This document shows positions 45,410 through 57,400 of a stretch of DNA of 64,000 nucleotides, piece after piece. The position numbers and the translations under genes were made by a program. This stretch comes from Adiantum capillus-veneris (taxonomy: Eukaryota > Streptophyta > Polypodiopsida > Polypodiales > Pteridaceae). The DNA is taken from assembly GCA_014529385.2 (NCBI GenBank), contig CM043956.1:89029221-89093220 (forward strand). The letters are read 5' to 3'. The stretch's first letter is position 1; each line of letters begins with the position of its first letter. The notes below the pieces were generated by a model, which did not search any database, had not been told where the DNA came from, and worked only from the letters and a program-made list of their open reading frames with translations.

Positions 45410-47720
45410 CACGATATACGTGGTTCACCCAATGTGGGCTACGTCCACGGGAAAGCAGCCACTCAATGGCTTTAGTACTTCAAAACAAGAAGTAGTTTAC
45501 AAAGGGATTATACCCTTAATGGAGCTCCCGCCTTGCTTTACTCTCACCACCTCACACTCACCTTGTTGCATCAACTTCACACTATGAAATGTGTGTAGAA
45601 ATGGCCTTCTTTTATAGGCCAAAAGGGCTGCCCTCTCTTATGAGAGACAGCCATGTGTATCCGCCCTTGTGCGAATAAGTCCAAATCGGACCCTCCAATC
45701 CGCCCATGTGTGGCCGCCCTTGAGAAGACAAGTCCGCTTTTGAATTCGGCCACCGGCCACCGGCCATTGACTTCCAGCCACAGGCCACCGGCCATTGACT
45801 ACTGGCCACCGACCAATCGACCGGTTGTTTTACGACCACTTTCCGACAGTCGTCCGGCCATAATATTCCGGCGAAAAAGAATATTCCGGCGAAAAAAAAA
45901 GTCTCGGGGACCTCCGCCCCCAAGGCCTTTAAAGTTGCCCATGATTCTTGTCCGTGAAAGTTTTGGTTTCCGGTGACTGATTTTCCTTCACGCACGATGG
46001 CTTCTCCTCATAATGGGGGCCTTAAAAATGTGCGCTTTTACCACAGAAAATTACAAGGGTAAATCAGGCTCCATACTTAACAGTATCCCAATTTTTGGGC
46101 AAGCATGATTGCTTCTGTACCTTTCAAGGCTGATAATGATTTGATATTTTTTAAGACCCTTACTTTTTCTCGATCACGTGCTGAAAGTTTCTTGGCTTGA
46201 CTTCGAGTGGACATTCCACTAGTGCTAGATGTTGTAACTTTCTCATCGTGAAGAGGACGAGAAACTTCTGGTAGCCTTCCCGTGGAGTAGTTTTTTCCTA
46301 GAAAAATTAGATTTCTCTCCTCCCACTCTACAACAACCTTGTGTATACGGTTATAAAGCTCATGACCTTGAGCAATGGGTGCTTGTCTATATAAATGAGA
46401 CCCTGTAACTGTGCGAATGTCATTAACATGATTGAGAGCTTTGATATATAGTAGCAACTCCCCAAGGAGGATATTATCCTCCTCATCATCAACATTAAAT
46501 GATGGTGGAAAAATACAACTCAATGCAGGATTCACACATCACTTGAATGGTTCATCATCTACAAGAAGCAATCCTCTTGCATCAAGCCCAAATTTTGATG
46601 ATGCAATAGCCAACAGTTTGAAAAGTGCTTCTACTCTTGGATTTTCTAAGCGAGTGATCCTTGATTCTACGCATGGTTGACATTGGCTTTGCCCCCAGAT
46701 CATAAAGAATGGAAATTTTTCTTTAGCTTCCTTTTCTAAAATCTTGATGATGTCCACAACATGCATGTCATTAGCAGCTGACCATATCCCTACATTGAAA
46801 TTGCTAATTAGAGCCTTTAAAAACTCAATGCATCCTGGACGAAGAAAAATATGCTCATGTCCAAACATTAAGCTCTTCATTTTCTTGGACTTTTGCTAGC
46901 ATCTCCTCAGGAACAATCCACACAAGATCACTATTATAGTCAGCATTGGTTTGTTGGTGGTGGATGGAAGGTCTGACTCAACATGCACTTCGATTTCCAA
47001 ATCTTGGGGTGCTAAAATATTTGTATTGGATTCTCCTTCTGGCGTTGCACATGTTCTTGAACTTCCATTGTCTTCTACTTCCATTGTGGTGTCATGCAAT
47101 CCAACTCCCAACTCTTGGGCTACTAGAATATTTTCATTGGATTCTTCTTCTTCCCTTACACATGTTCTGGAACTTTCACTAGGCTTCTTCCATTGGATTA
47201 CTCTTTAAATTTATCTCCAGTCGTTGTAGCAGTTGACCTTCAAAGACTTATAGATTCTTGTCATCTTCGTTAGAAAGTCTTTGGTTGACATGGAGATTGA
47301 TAGAATCTTTCTTAGTAGGATCAATGGCAGTAGCATCCTCTATACCAACAATCTCGAGGAAAACTTTGTCAGTCGCAATATCTTGTTGAAGGACTGCAAG
47401 TTTAAAGAACACCTAATTTTAGATTCGAAAGTATCTACATTTTGATAACTCTTTTTTGTCACACTCTTAGAAAAAACTAATTGCAAAGAGAAAATTTACT
47501 AACTAACAACACATCTACAAAGAATATATTTTTATGCTCCTTATTGTCTAGAGATTCCTAATGTTTATCTAGCTACATTAGTTCTTTGTCCATGATGGTG
47601 GCGCCTAGAAGTATACTTGGAGAAACATTTATGCCTTTAAGCTCTAGAGCAGCAGTCTCATTTTCTATTGCCATGATCTTCTTGCATTGGATGATTTCCT
47701 TGACTAAGTTTCTTATGGCC
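45185..47720 (-). pseudogene. FCP1/NIF-phosphatase-like gene remnant A, split by a solo LTR
   Basis: Best-supported exon is 46083..46880: HIFLRPGCIEFLKALI, VGIWSAANDMHVVDII, FPFFMIWGQSQC, LLLVDDEPFK, then NPALSCIFPPSF and a basic tail. One in-frame TGA (46539) cuts it after DEPFK. The last codons are interrupted by the solo LTR 45265..46082; past the LTR and one target copy, the frame continues 26 more codons to TAG 45185..45187. Upstream, 46896..47210 codes an acidic segment with two copies of a SSRTC...ESNxNIL repeat, and 47583..47720 a likely 5' exon (KKIMAIENETAALELKG). The DxDGT nucleophile motif is not visible. HAD-type phosphatase domain by similarity; gene non-functional. Confidence 0.65.
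45265..46082 (-). repeat. Solo LTR of the copia family
   Basis: 818 bp, same ends and content as 2460..3252, with 5-bp target duplication gtatc at 45260..45264 and 46083..46087. The internal region is absent, so it arose by LTR-LTR recombination. It carries a long (GA)n tract (about 45355..45405) and an extra ~16-bp repeat (ATATTCCGGCGAAAAA) near 45875. It interrupts the final exon of remnant A. Confidence 0.95.
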
Positions 47721-49620
47721 TTCAGGCCATACGGTTCTCTTTGTAGATATCTCTATGACTTTAAGATAATCCAAAATATGTATGTTTATGGCCTCAAGGC
47801 CATAGGGTTAGGATTGTTGGGAGGTCTCAACACATATAAATAGATATATGGATTCAAATCCATATGGTACTTTATTTATGTGTCACCCTATGGCCCCAAG
47901 GCCATGGGTTGTCATAGGGCCACAAGATGCCCTCTATGAGCACTAGTAAGAAACCATATATGCTTTATGTTGGCACCCTATGACCCGAGGGACACAAGGT
48001 CTGTCTTTTATGCTAGTAACAAACCCTTTATGCTACATGTTATCACTCTATGGCGTTTGGGCCATAGGGTGCCCTTTTTGCTAGTAACAAATCCTCTATG
48101 CTCTATGTTTGCACCCTATGGACCTAGGGCCACAAGGTACCCTGTATGATAGTAAGAAATCCTCTATTCTCTATGTTTGCACCCTATGGACCTAGGGCCA
48201 TAAGGTAGCCTCTATGCTAGTAAGAAATCATCTATGCTCAATATTGAAACCCTATGGCCCCAAGGCCATAGGATGTCCTCTATGCTAGTAAGAAATACTC
48301 TCTACACTCTATGTTGGCACCCTATGGAGATTTGAGGGCCACAAGGTACCCTTTATAATTCTACTAAGAAACCTTGTCTACATTGGCAACCTACAGCCCT
48401 CGGGCCATAGGGTGCATCAAATGGCTCCTAGGCCACATGGTGCCCTCTATGCTAGAAAGGAAACCTCTGCGCTCTACATTGACACTCTATGGCCCCAAGG
48501 CCATAGGGTGCCCCTTACGCCTAGTATGAAACAATTGAAACTCTATATTAGAATCTAAAGACCGTAGGCGACAAGGTGAGCTATATGTTAGTAAGAAACC
48601 ATCTAAACTCTATGTTGGTAGCCTATGGCCCAAAGGCCATAGGATAGCCAAGGAACCCTTTGGGAGAATTCCCCACAAAGATCACCTTATGGCCCCATTG
48701 TGATTTAGTGGCCTAGGTTCCCTTCTTAAGACTCTTTTATTTTTGTATCATATGGCCCTAGGGAAATAAGCTATCCTCTATGCTATCAAAAAACCGTTTA
48801 TGCTCTTTGTTGGAATCATATGGCCCCAAGGCCATAGGGTGCTCTCTATGCTAGCAAGAAACCCTCCATGCTATATGTTTGTACCCTATGGCACCAAGGA
48901 CACATGGTGTCCTCCATGATAGTAAGAAACCCTCTATGCTCTAAGTTTACACCCCATTTGACTATGTTGACACCCTATGGCCCTGGGGCCATAGGGTGCT
49001 CCCTAGGGCCACAAGGTGCCCTTCAACTTAGGAAGAGAGCCTTTATGCCCTAAATTGGTACTCTTTGGCCTCAGGGTCATAGAGTGCCTTCTATGCTAGT
49101 AGGATACATTATATGGTCTAGGTTTCCACTCTATAGTGTAGGACTAAAAGGTTTTCTCTATGAAGAAACCATGTATACTATATGTTGGCAGTGTATGGCC
49201 CTAGGGATAGAAGGAAACCCTAGGGCTATAGGGTGTCCTCTATGCTACTATCATATGGTCCAAGGGCTAGATAGTGACCAAGGTATCATGTGTGTGAGAA
49301 CTCTCTACTAGATATACAAAAACCACTTTATGGCACTATGGCGTCCCAAGGGCAACAAGGTGCTAATAAAAATCCCTCTATGCTCTATGTTTGCACCCTA
49401 TGGTCCCAAGGCCATAGGGCGGTCTTTATGCTAGTAAAATTCCCTCTATGCACTATGTTTACGTGTATACTTATAAAAAGCCATTTATGCACTATGTTGG
49501 CGTCTTATGACCCTAGATCCATAAGATGTCCTCTATTGTAAAAAAGAAATTGTACATGGGATATGATGGCATCCTATGGTCCTAGGGCCATAGGGTGTCC
49601 TCTATGCTAGCAAAATGCGT
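47721..49620. repeat. Palindromic satellite block 2
   Basis: About 1.9 kb of ~75-90 bp modules: ACCCTATGGCC, 2-6 bp centre, GGCCATAGGGT, then CCCTCTATGCTAGTAAGAAA and CTCTATGTTGGC. The copy at 48972..48997 has perfect 11-bp arms around CTGG. It begins directly beside the presumed 5' exon of remnant A. Confidence 0.9.
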
Positions 49621-50754
49621 AAGCTAAAAAATGCGATAAATATGCAACACGATATACAAAATTGAATCATTATCATACATCATACATTTGTTGCTTTTCC
49701 ACACAATTGAAGGGGTCTTTGACTTGAAATATCATCATAACATTCAAACATTTAAATCAAAATTTCAAGTACTTTAATTCACAAATGCATTGATCTGTTG
49801 GTGGATGGAAGGTCCGGCTCACCATGCACTTTGATTTACAAATCCAGAGGGGAAAAAGTATTTGTGGTGGATTCTCCTTATGGCATTGCACATGTTTTGG
49901 AACTTGCATTGCCTTCTACTTCCAATTTATAAACTTAAACAATGGTTATACATTATACAATCATTTCTTTGCAATAAACCTTGATACAATGTTCTGATTG
50001 CTACATGACAAGCTAAAAAATTCTACTAGTCCTAGCTTCTCTCTATTGAAAAAAATATTCAAGATATAAATTCCAATTCTTTGCATCATCTAGAAGAGAA
50101 ACAAAATCATATTTTGGAACAAAATACTCTCACTTTATATCTTTGAATAAAATCTTGTTACAATCAAAGAACTAAATCTTCACATAATCCAAATGACAAA
50201 TGCTTCAATAACCATTTATACTCGATGTTTACTATCTAAGCAAATAATTGGCATTTACATCAAATGTTGAATATATGTTTAATCTAGTTAGTTGCAATAC
50301 AAAGATAATTATTTCAAAGCAAATATGTTTAATCTAGTTAGTTGCAATAACCATTTGTACTCGATCTTTACTATCTAAGCAAATAATTGGTATTTACAAA
50401 AAATGTTGAATATATGTTTAATCTAGTTAGTTGCAATACAAAGATAATTATTTCAAAGCAAATATGATTAATCTAGTTAGTTGCAATACAAAGATAATTA
50501 TTTCAAACGCTTACACCATCAATTCACAATAGAAGAACTTACACCCAACAAAAAATGATCATACATCAATTGTTCAAACTCTCATTTTGGAATTTTGAGG
50601 ACTAAATACTTTTTAGTTTTTTCTAGTTTATTTCATTCTCAATAGAATATTAAACCTTAATCACAAGATAAGAAATATATCTCCCTAATGTATATGGACA
50701 CAAGATATAAGGCCAACGAAAAATGTTATTGAAACACTTAAAGAGTCTTTAGGT
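49621..50754. other. AT-rich spacer with gene fragment and 139-bp duplication
   Basis: 49797..49925 is a partial copy of the acidic exon of remnant A (46950..47085; shared GGTGGATGGAAGGTC and GGATTCTCCTT.TGGC). At 50206..50460 a ~139-bp unit (CAATAACCATTT.TACTCGAT ... TTTAATCTAGTTAGTTGCAA) is tandemly repeated, with extra copies of its last ~50 bp. No complete gene. Confidence 0.6.
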
Positions 50755-51310
50755 GACCTAGAATAACCAACCTATGGTCTAAAGGCCATAGGGTGTCATG
50801 TGATGTTTTATAAGATGTGTCCATAAGAGCTAGGTGATTTGCATCCATGGGGTAATTTAAGTGCCCCTGTGGAGATTCTATGTCACCAACCTATGGCCCT
50901 AAGGCCTTAGGGTATCCCAAATGCTCTTGGATAACTTATGTTTCCTTCTAGAATAGCCCAAATACTCATGTGACCGTTTAGAGACTTTATGTAATCTCTC
51001 TATATACATAAGATTGTAGGATAGCTGTGTTGACACCCTATGGGCTTAAGGCTGTAGACTAGCCCAAATGCTTATGTGCCCTTTTAAAGACTCTATGTAA
51101 TCACCCTATATCCCTAAGATTGTAGGGTAGCCAAATGCTTTTGGGGGATTTTATGTTGACACCCTATGGGCCTAAGGCTATAGAGTAACCTAGATGCTTA
51201 TCTGCCCTTTTAGAGATTCGGTGTAATCACTCTACATCTGTAAGGTTGTTGGGTATCCCATTTTCTTTTGGGGGATTCTATGGCCCTAGGGCCATAGGGT
51301 GTCATGTCTA
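50755..51310. repeat. Palindromic satellite block 3
   Basis: Modules with a different linker (GGTAGCCCAAATGCTTATGTGCCC). The clearest example of the core is at 51278..51297, where CTATGGCCCTAGGGCCATAG is a perfect 20-bp palindrome. Confidence 0.88.
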
Positions 51311-51683
51311 CAAAGAGCTCTATGATCCTCAAGTCTACAAATAACTCTATGATCCTCAAGTCATAGTGTATTCTTCCCAAACCTCATATGATCAATTAAC
51401 TTTAAAGTATTACATAATATATATCTTATGACCATATATAAATCTAGAATTCTATTTACCAAAACATATCCATATAATATCATACACTTAAGTCTAATTC
51501 ATTTATTGTGAAAAAACTCAAAATCACAAGTTCACATTTTTTCAAAGAAAATAAATTGAGAACAATAACGAGCCAAACATCAATGTTTTTAACATCATGG
51601 GCAGATTTGAGATGGGACAAATAAAATAAAATGACAACAATAATAATCTAAATATGAGTAATGTAATATCATGGGTGGCTAGC
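51311..51683. other. Spacer downstream of the ParB-like gene
   Basis: AT-rich, no gene visible; probably includes the 3' untranslated part of the - strand gene ending at 51684. Confidence 0.4.
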
Positions 51684-54426
51684 TTAACCTGTTTCCTGTA
51701 GACTTTCTAGAATGGCCTCAACACTTGCATCCAATGGTTCTTCAATTTCTTCTTCCTTTGAATCCTTGGCATTGACTTTCTCTGTGTTATCCACACCTTC
51801 CCACCTTCTAAGATCAAGATCTTCTTCCACTATGGAATGGCAAAGAGATTCCAGTTGCGTCATTTGATCACTACTACATGCAACTGATATCACCTTTCTC
51901 TGTTGTTGTAGTGCCTCTTTAGTCCCATAGCCTAATGAGAAGATGTCTATCACTTGATCATCTTATTTGAGACAGATGCATTTGATTGCACGACGTACAA
52001 AAAAGGATTTGGCCGCGGTCACAGCATCATACTCGTCGTCATTGATGCAGAGAGTATGCATTGGCTCCAACAATGACTCTTTAACACTAGAGTAGTTGGT
52101 GTATTGGTCTCCTTGACTGAGAAATGCCCAAACCCCAAAAACTACTTCGCGAAGAGCACATGTTTGGATGGTCTCTGATCCCATTAAGGAGCTCAAAGGT
52201 AGAACGTGCATTTCATACCATTTAGCTTTTTCAGAAATTGCCTTCTCTAGGGAAGTAGCATGCTGATACTTGACTAATCCGGCAATTAAAAACTCTGATG
52301 GTTGATGTGCTACCCCACATACTCCATCAATTACTTTACCAAATTGGGTAGCACTCCAACCACTAGATGTAAGACTTTTGTGTGTTGTGTCTATGATGCA
52401 AACACCAACACGAATTTTAGAGCTATTCTCACTGCAGAGAAACTCAATGCCTTCCAAATTCTTTCCAACACACTTGATTGTCCATGGTAAAATGAATTGA
52501 AAACTAGAAGTTCCATTCTTTTGTGCAATGATCCACTACACATATCCCCTAGTGATCTCAAGAATTGGCTCTTTCTCCTTTCCTTTTTGTAGTAGGATAT
52601 TTAGCCATTGCGTACAACTCGTGAAGAGAGATTTGTAAATCTCATCTGTAATGTTATAATGAGACTTACATTTATCCCATGAAGTAACTGCTATTGCTGA
52701 TGGATCTATCTCTTTAAATTCCATCAACATTTGAGGCTCAAAAACCCTAGTCTTCTTTAAGACCGTTGCACGTGTAGTGAGGTCGAGCATGCCCGCTTGT
52801 TGACGTGGTTGCTTCACTAAGCAGATCTTCTCATTTGCCATCTCTTGTTGTAGTAGCTTGACATCATTATCTTCTAAACCAGCTAGGCATCTAAAGGTTG
52901 TTATGCTTGGTTGTCGCCCACGAGCAGTTGATGTTTGATGCTTCTCCAAGATGTGTATCCATTGATCATAGATTTCTTCATCGTACATGACCATGTGTGC
53001 TTCTTTGTTGGAAAATGATTTATGGTTGAACACGATGTTCACCACATTTACAAAGGCCTTCAAAATAAAGAAAAGAAAATTAACTTTATTTCAAGACATA
53101 TTTGTAACAAAAACAAGCATAGGGAAGTGGAACTTACATCCCAACCTGCTCTACTTGGATGACCTACAGGAACACCTGCCTTGTGTTTTGTTGGTTTAGA
53201 ATATGCAATCCATTGACTACGGCCATGGTTCAAGACCTCCACATAAGGCTGGTGTTTCATTGCTGTTATTCTCTCCATGTTCTCCATTTTGGAAATTCGA
53301 ACAACAACCTCTTTCGGAGTGTCTACCACTATCCTTGCAGTTCTAAACTTGTAGAACTCTTTTCTCAAAGCATACTTAGTGCTGTTGTTACGCAAAAAAG
53401 CTCTAGCCGCTATGATGGAATGCTGACCAGCTAGAATCCAGTAGTGGTATGTTGTTAGCTTGTCTCCATGTACTTCAGTTGTTTGTAAAGGCATTTTTGT
53501 AATTGGGTTATAGGGAATCAAGTCTGTTGCACTGGAGACTGGCCTAGAGTGCCCTGCAAATTGCTTCAAGAGATATTTCACATATACGTCTGACAATGGT
53601 CTGCATCTATAGACTTCTGGTGCAAGGTTGCATTGCTCAACTGGGATCAATTGGGTAAATTGTACACCAAATTTAAAATAGTGGTGAATTCTGAAGTATC
53701 CATCTAGCCCACTCTTAGAAGTTTTGGAAACTTCTTTATCAAAATCTTTTTCTTTGGGCTGTATAATAGAGTCCAACACAGCTAAGGATGCTGAGTCCAC
53801 AACCGCTGCCACTGAGGGGGGTTCCAACTGTTAGGGTTGCAAGTCCACTAGAATCTCCTGCTTCTTGAGTTTGTAAGGGTATAACTGAAAGATTTTCTTC
53901 GGCCACATTTCCACTATTTTCTCCAAGTGAGGGAGTCTGACTCTCCTTGAGCGTCTTAGATTGATTTGGTGTACCTGTTTTTTCATTCTTTCGCTTCTTA
54001 TTCTTCTTTGTGCTGCTCAATTTACCTAAATATTGATTGACTTTCTTAAAGCCCTCAATATATAATTCTATAAAGTTCTCACTTGGAGTGTCGTCTTGAA
54101 GCTCCACCCACCCTGGTTTTGTCATTGTCACTCCTTCATAATCAACCTTCACCAGTTTTTGAGCAAAGGCCACAGGCTCCAACAAGTAGGAGTCACCATT
54201 GAGTAGTTTTACTCCAAGGCATGGAGACATTTCAAGATCTGAACAATCTTTCTTTGTCTCCTCGACAATACCACAGTCCTTGAAGGGCAATTGCTCTTTA
54301 TCTTGAAAGAATTAACAAGTGGACTTTCTCATCACTTCCACCATTTGGTAAGTGAAAATCTAGATACCAAGAACTTGGTGTTGAGCCTATTGCATCAATT
54401 GACTTTGACTTTCTCTTCTGAGACAT
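51684..54426 (-). pseudogene. Spliced gene remnant with ParB/sulfiredoxin-like motif
   Basis: Start ATG 54426 follows a 3' splice site (CTTTTTACAG). About 890 codons remain in one path with four lesions: a one-base loss near 54300, an extra C in a C6 run near 53820, TAG 52536 and TAA 51963. A clean GT/AG intron (53058..53137, phase 0) lies in the middle. Order: amino-terminal part with GVKLLNGDSYLLEPVAF and KPGWVELQDDTPSENF; a Lys-rich linker (TKKNKKRKNEK); then YRCRPLSDVYVKYLLKQF, NPITKMPLQ and YWILAGQHSIIAARAF, which resembles the ParB/Srx fold (interacting-residue selection, then a GxHxxxAAR box); then a long unrecognised carboxyl half. Such folds bind nucleotides or DNA and some cut DNA or hydrolyse NTP. 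Function here unknown. Confidence 0.6.
53058..53137 (-). other. 80-bp intron in the ParB-like gene
   Basis: Donor GAT/GTAAGT at 53137 and acceptor TTTTGAAG/GCC at 53058, phase 0, T-rich before the acceptor. The reading frame joins cleanly across it. Confidence 0.7.
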
Positions 54427-54469
54427 TTTCTGTAAAAAGAATGACATATATTTAGACAAGATGGATATT

Positions 54470-57400
54470 ATTACATCCATATGGACCTAGGGCCATAGAG
54501 TCACCTCTATGTTAAACCATGTGGTCCTAGGTCCAAAGGGTGCCAACAAAATGGTTCTACAAGTGTACCTAGGCCACTCTATGGTAGTGTGATCACATGC
54601 TCCCTTATGACATTAGAGGACCCTCAAACAAGTATCCCTTGAATGGCATAAATACCCCTTTAGAGCCTCTACACCAACACCATATGGCAATCTGTGGCCT
54701 GAAGGCCATAGGGTCCCTTGCATTCTAGTAAGAACCTCTCTATGCTCTACATTGGCATCCTATGGCCCCAAGGCCTCAAGGTGGCCACAATGTTTTAAAG
54801 AAACGCTTCATGAGGGTTTTCTGGTAACCTATGACCCCAGGGCCATATGGTGCTCTCCATGCAAGTAAAAACCACTATTTTCTCTATATTGAGGAGACCT
54901 TGTGGGATGAAGTCCATAGGGTCCCCTCTATGCTAGTAAGAACCTCTTTTTACTCTATAATGGCACCCTGTGGCCTGAAGGTCATAGGGTTCCCTCTATG
55001 CTACTAAGAATCTCTTTGTGCTCTATGCTCTATCGTCTATGCTCTATGATCTATATTGACTTCCTATGGCCCCAAGACCACAAGGTGCCCTCATCGTTTC
55101 CAAAAACACCTCATTGTTTTGCTATGGCCCTAGGGCCATAGTTCTCTATGCCGATATAAAGCACCATGCTCTATATTAGCTCCCTAAGGCCTGAAGGCCA
55201 TAGGGTTGGCCTCAAGGGCCCCAAGGGTGCTCTGTATGCCAATGAAAAATACTATTCGCTCTATATTGAGAAGACCTTGTGGGCTGAAGGCCATAGGAAC
55301 TCTTCTATGATGGATTTTTGACAACCAATCCCCCTAGGTCAAAATGTTCTATATGCTAGTAAAAACACTATTTGCTCTATATTGGCACCATGTGACTTGA
55401 TAGCCATATGGTCCCCTATATTCTAGTAAGAGCCTCTCCATGCTCTATATTGGCACCCTATGGCCTGAAGGCCATAGGGTCCCGTGTATGCTAGTAAGAA
55501 CCTCTCTATGCTCTACACATCTGATGATCCCAAGGCCACAAGTTGCCCTCTATGTTTTGAAGAAACCCTTCAGGAGGGTTTTTTGGAAACCTATGGACCC
55601 AGGGCCATAGGGTGCTCTCTATGCAATTGAATGACCCTCATTGTTTTGGTACCCTATGGCCCCAGGTATAAAGCACTTTTTGGTCTCTCTATGCTAGTAA
55701 GAACCTTTGTTCTATATTCACACCCTTTGGCCTAAAGACCATAGGGTCCGCTCTGTGCTAGTAAGAACCGATCTATTCTCTATATTCTCTATACTCAGGC
55801 CATAGGGTCCCCTGTATGTTAGTAAGAACCTCTCTTTGCTCTACACATACTATGACCCCAAGGGCACAAGGTGCCCTCTATGTTTTGAAGAAACCCTTCA
55901 TGATGGTTTCTTGGCAACCTATGGACCCAGGGCCATAGGGTGCTCTCTATGCTAGTACAAAAACTATTTTCTCTATATCCCGGAGACTTTGTGGGCTGAA
56001 GGCCATAGGTTCCCCTCTATGCTAGTTAGAACCTCTGTTTTCTCTACGTTGACACCTTGTGGCCTGAAGGCCGTAGGGTTCCTTGTATGCTAGTAAGAAG
56101 CTCTCTATGCTCTATGCTCTATATTGACATCCTATGGCCCCATGTATAAAGCACTATTTGGTCTCTCTATGTTAGTAAGAACCGATCTATGCTCTATATT
56201 GGCACCCTATGGCCTGAAGGCCATAGCTTCCCCCCTATGCTAGTAAGTAACTCTCTATGTTCTACACATCCTATATGTTTTGAAGAAACCCTTCATGAGG
56301 GTTTGTTGGCAACCTATGGACCCAAGTCCATAGGATTCTCTCTATGCCATTGAGAAGACCTTGTGGGCTGAAGGCCATAGGGTCCCCTCTATGCTAGTAC
56401 AAACCTCTGTTTTCTCTACGTTGACACCCTGTGGCCTGAAGGCCATAAGGTTCCCTCTATGATAGTAATAAGCTCTCTATGCTCTATGCTCTATATTGAC
56501 ATCCTATGGCCCCAAGGCCACAAGGTGCCCTCATAGTTTTGTAAAAACCCTCATTGTTTTGGCACATTATGCTCCCAAGTATAAAGCACTATTTGGTCTC
56601 TCTATGCTAGCAAGAACCGATCTATGCTATATATTGGGACTGTATGGCATTCAGGCCATAGGGTTCTATGTATGCTAGTACGAACCTCTCTATGCTCTAC
56701 ACATCTTATGACCCTAAGGGCACAAGGTGCCTTGTATGTTTTAAAGAGACCCTTCATGAGTGTTTTTTTGGCAACCTATGGACCCAGGGCCATAGGGTGC
56801 TCTATATGCCAGTAAAAAACACTATTGCTCTATATTGATGAGACCTTGTGGGCTGAAGGCCATAGGGTCCCCTCTATGCTAGAACCTCTATTTTCTCTAT
56901 ATTGAGACCCTGTGGCTTGAAGGCCATAGGGTTCCCTCCATGGTAGTAAGAAGCTCTCTATTCTCTATGCTCTATGCTCTATGCTCTAAATTGACATCCT
57001 ATGGCCCCAAGGCCACAAGGTGCCCTCATTGTTTTGAAAAACCCCTCATTGTTTTGACACCTTAAGGCCCCATGTATAAAGCACTATTTGGTCTCTCTAT
57101 GCTAGTAAGAACCGATCTATGCTCCATATTGGGAGCCTGTGGCCTTCAAGCCATAGAGTCCCCTGTATTCTTGTAAGAACCTCTCATTGATCTACACATC
57201 TTAAAGAAACCATTCATGACAGTTTTTTGGAAACCTATGGACCCAGGTCCATAGGGTGCTCTCTATGCCAGTAAAAAACACTATTTTCTCTATATTGAGG
57301 AGACCTTGTGGGCTGAAGGCCATAGGGTCCCCTCTATGCTAGTAAGAATCTCTGTTATCTCCATATTGACACCTTGTGGCCTGAAGGCCATAGGGTTCCC

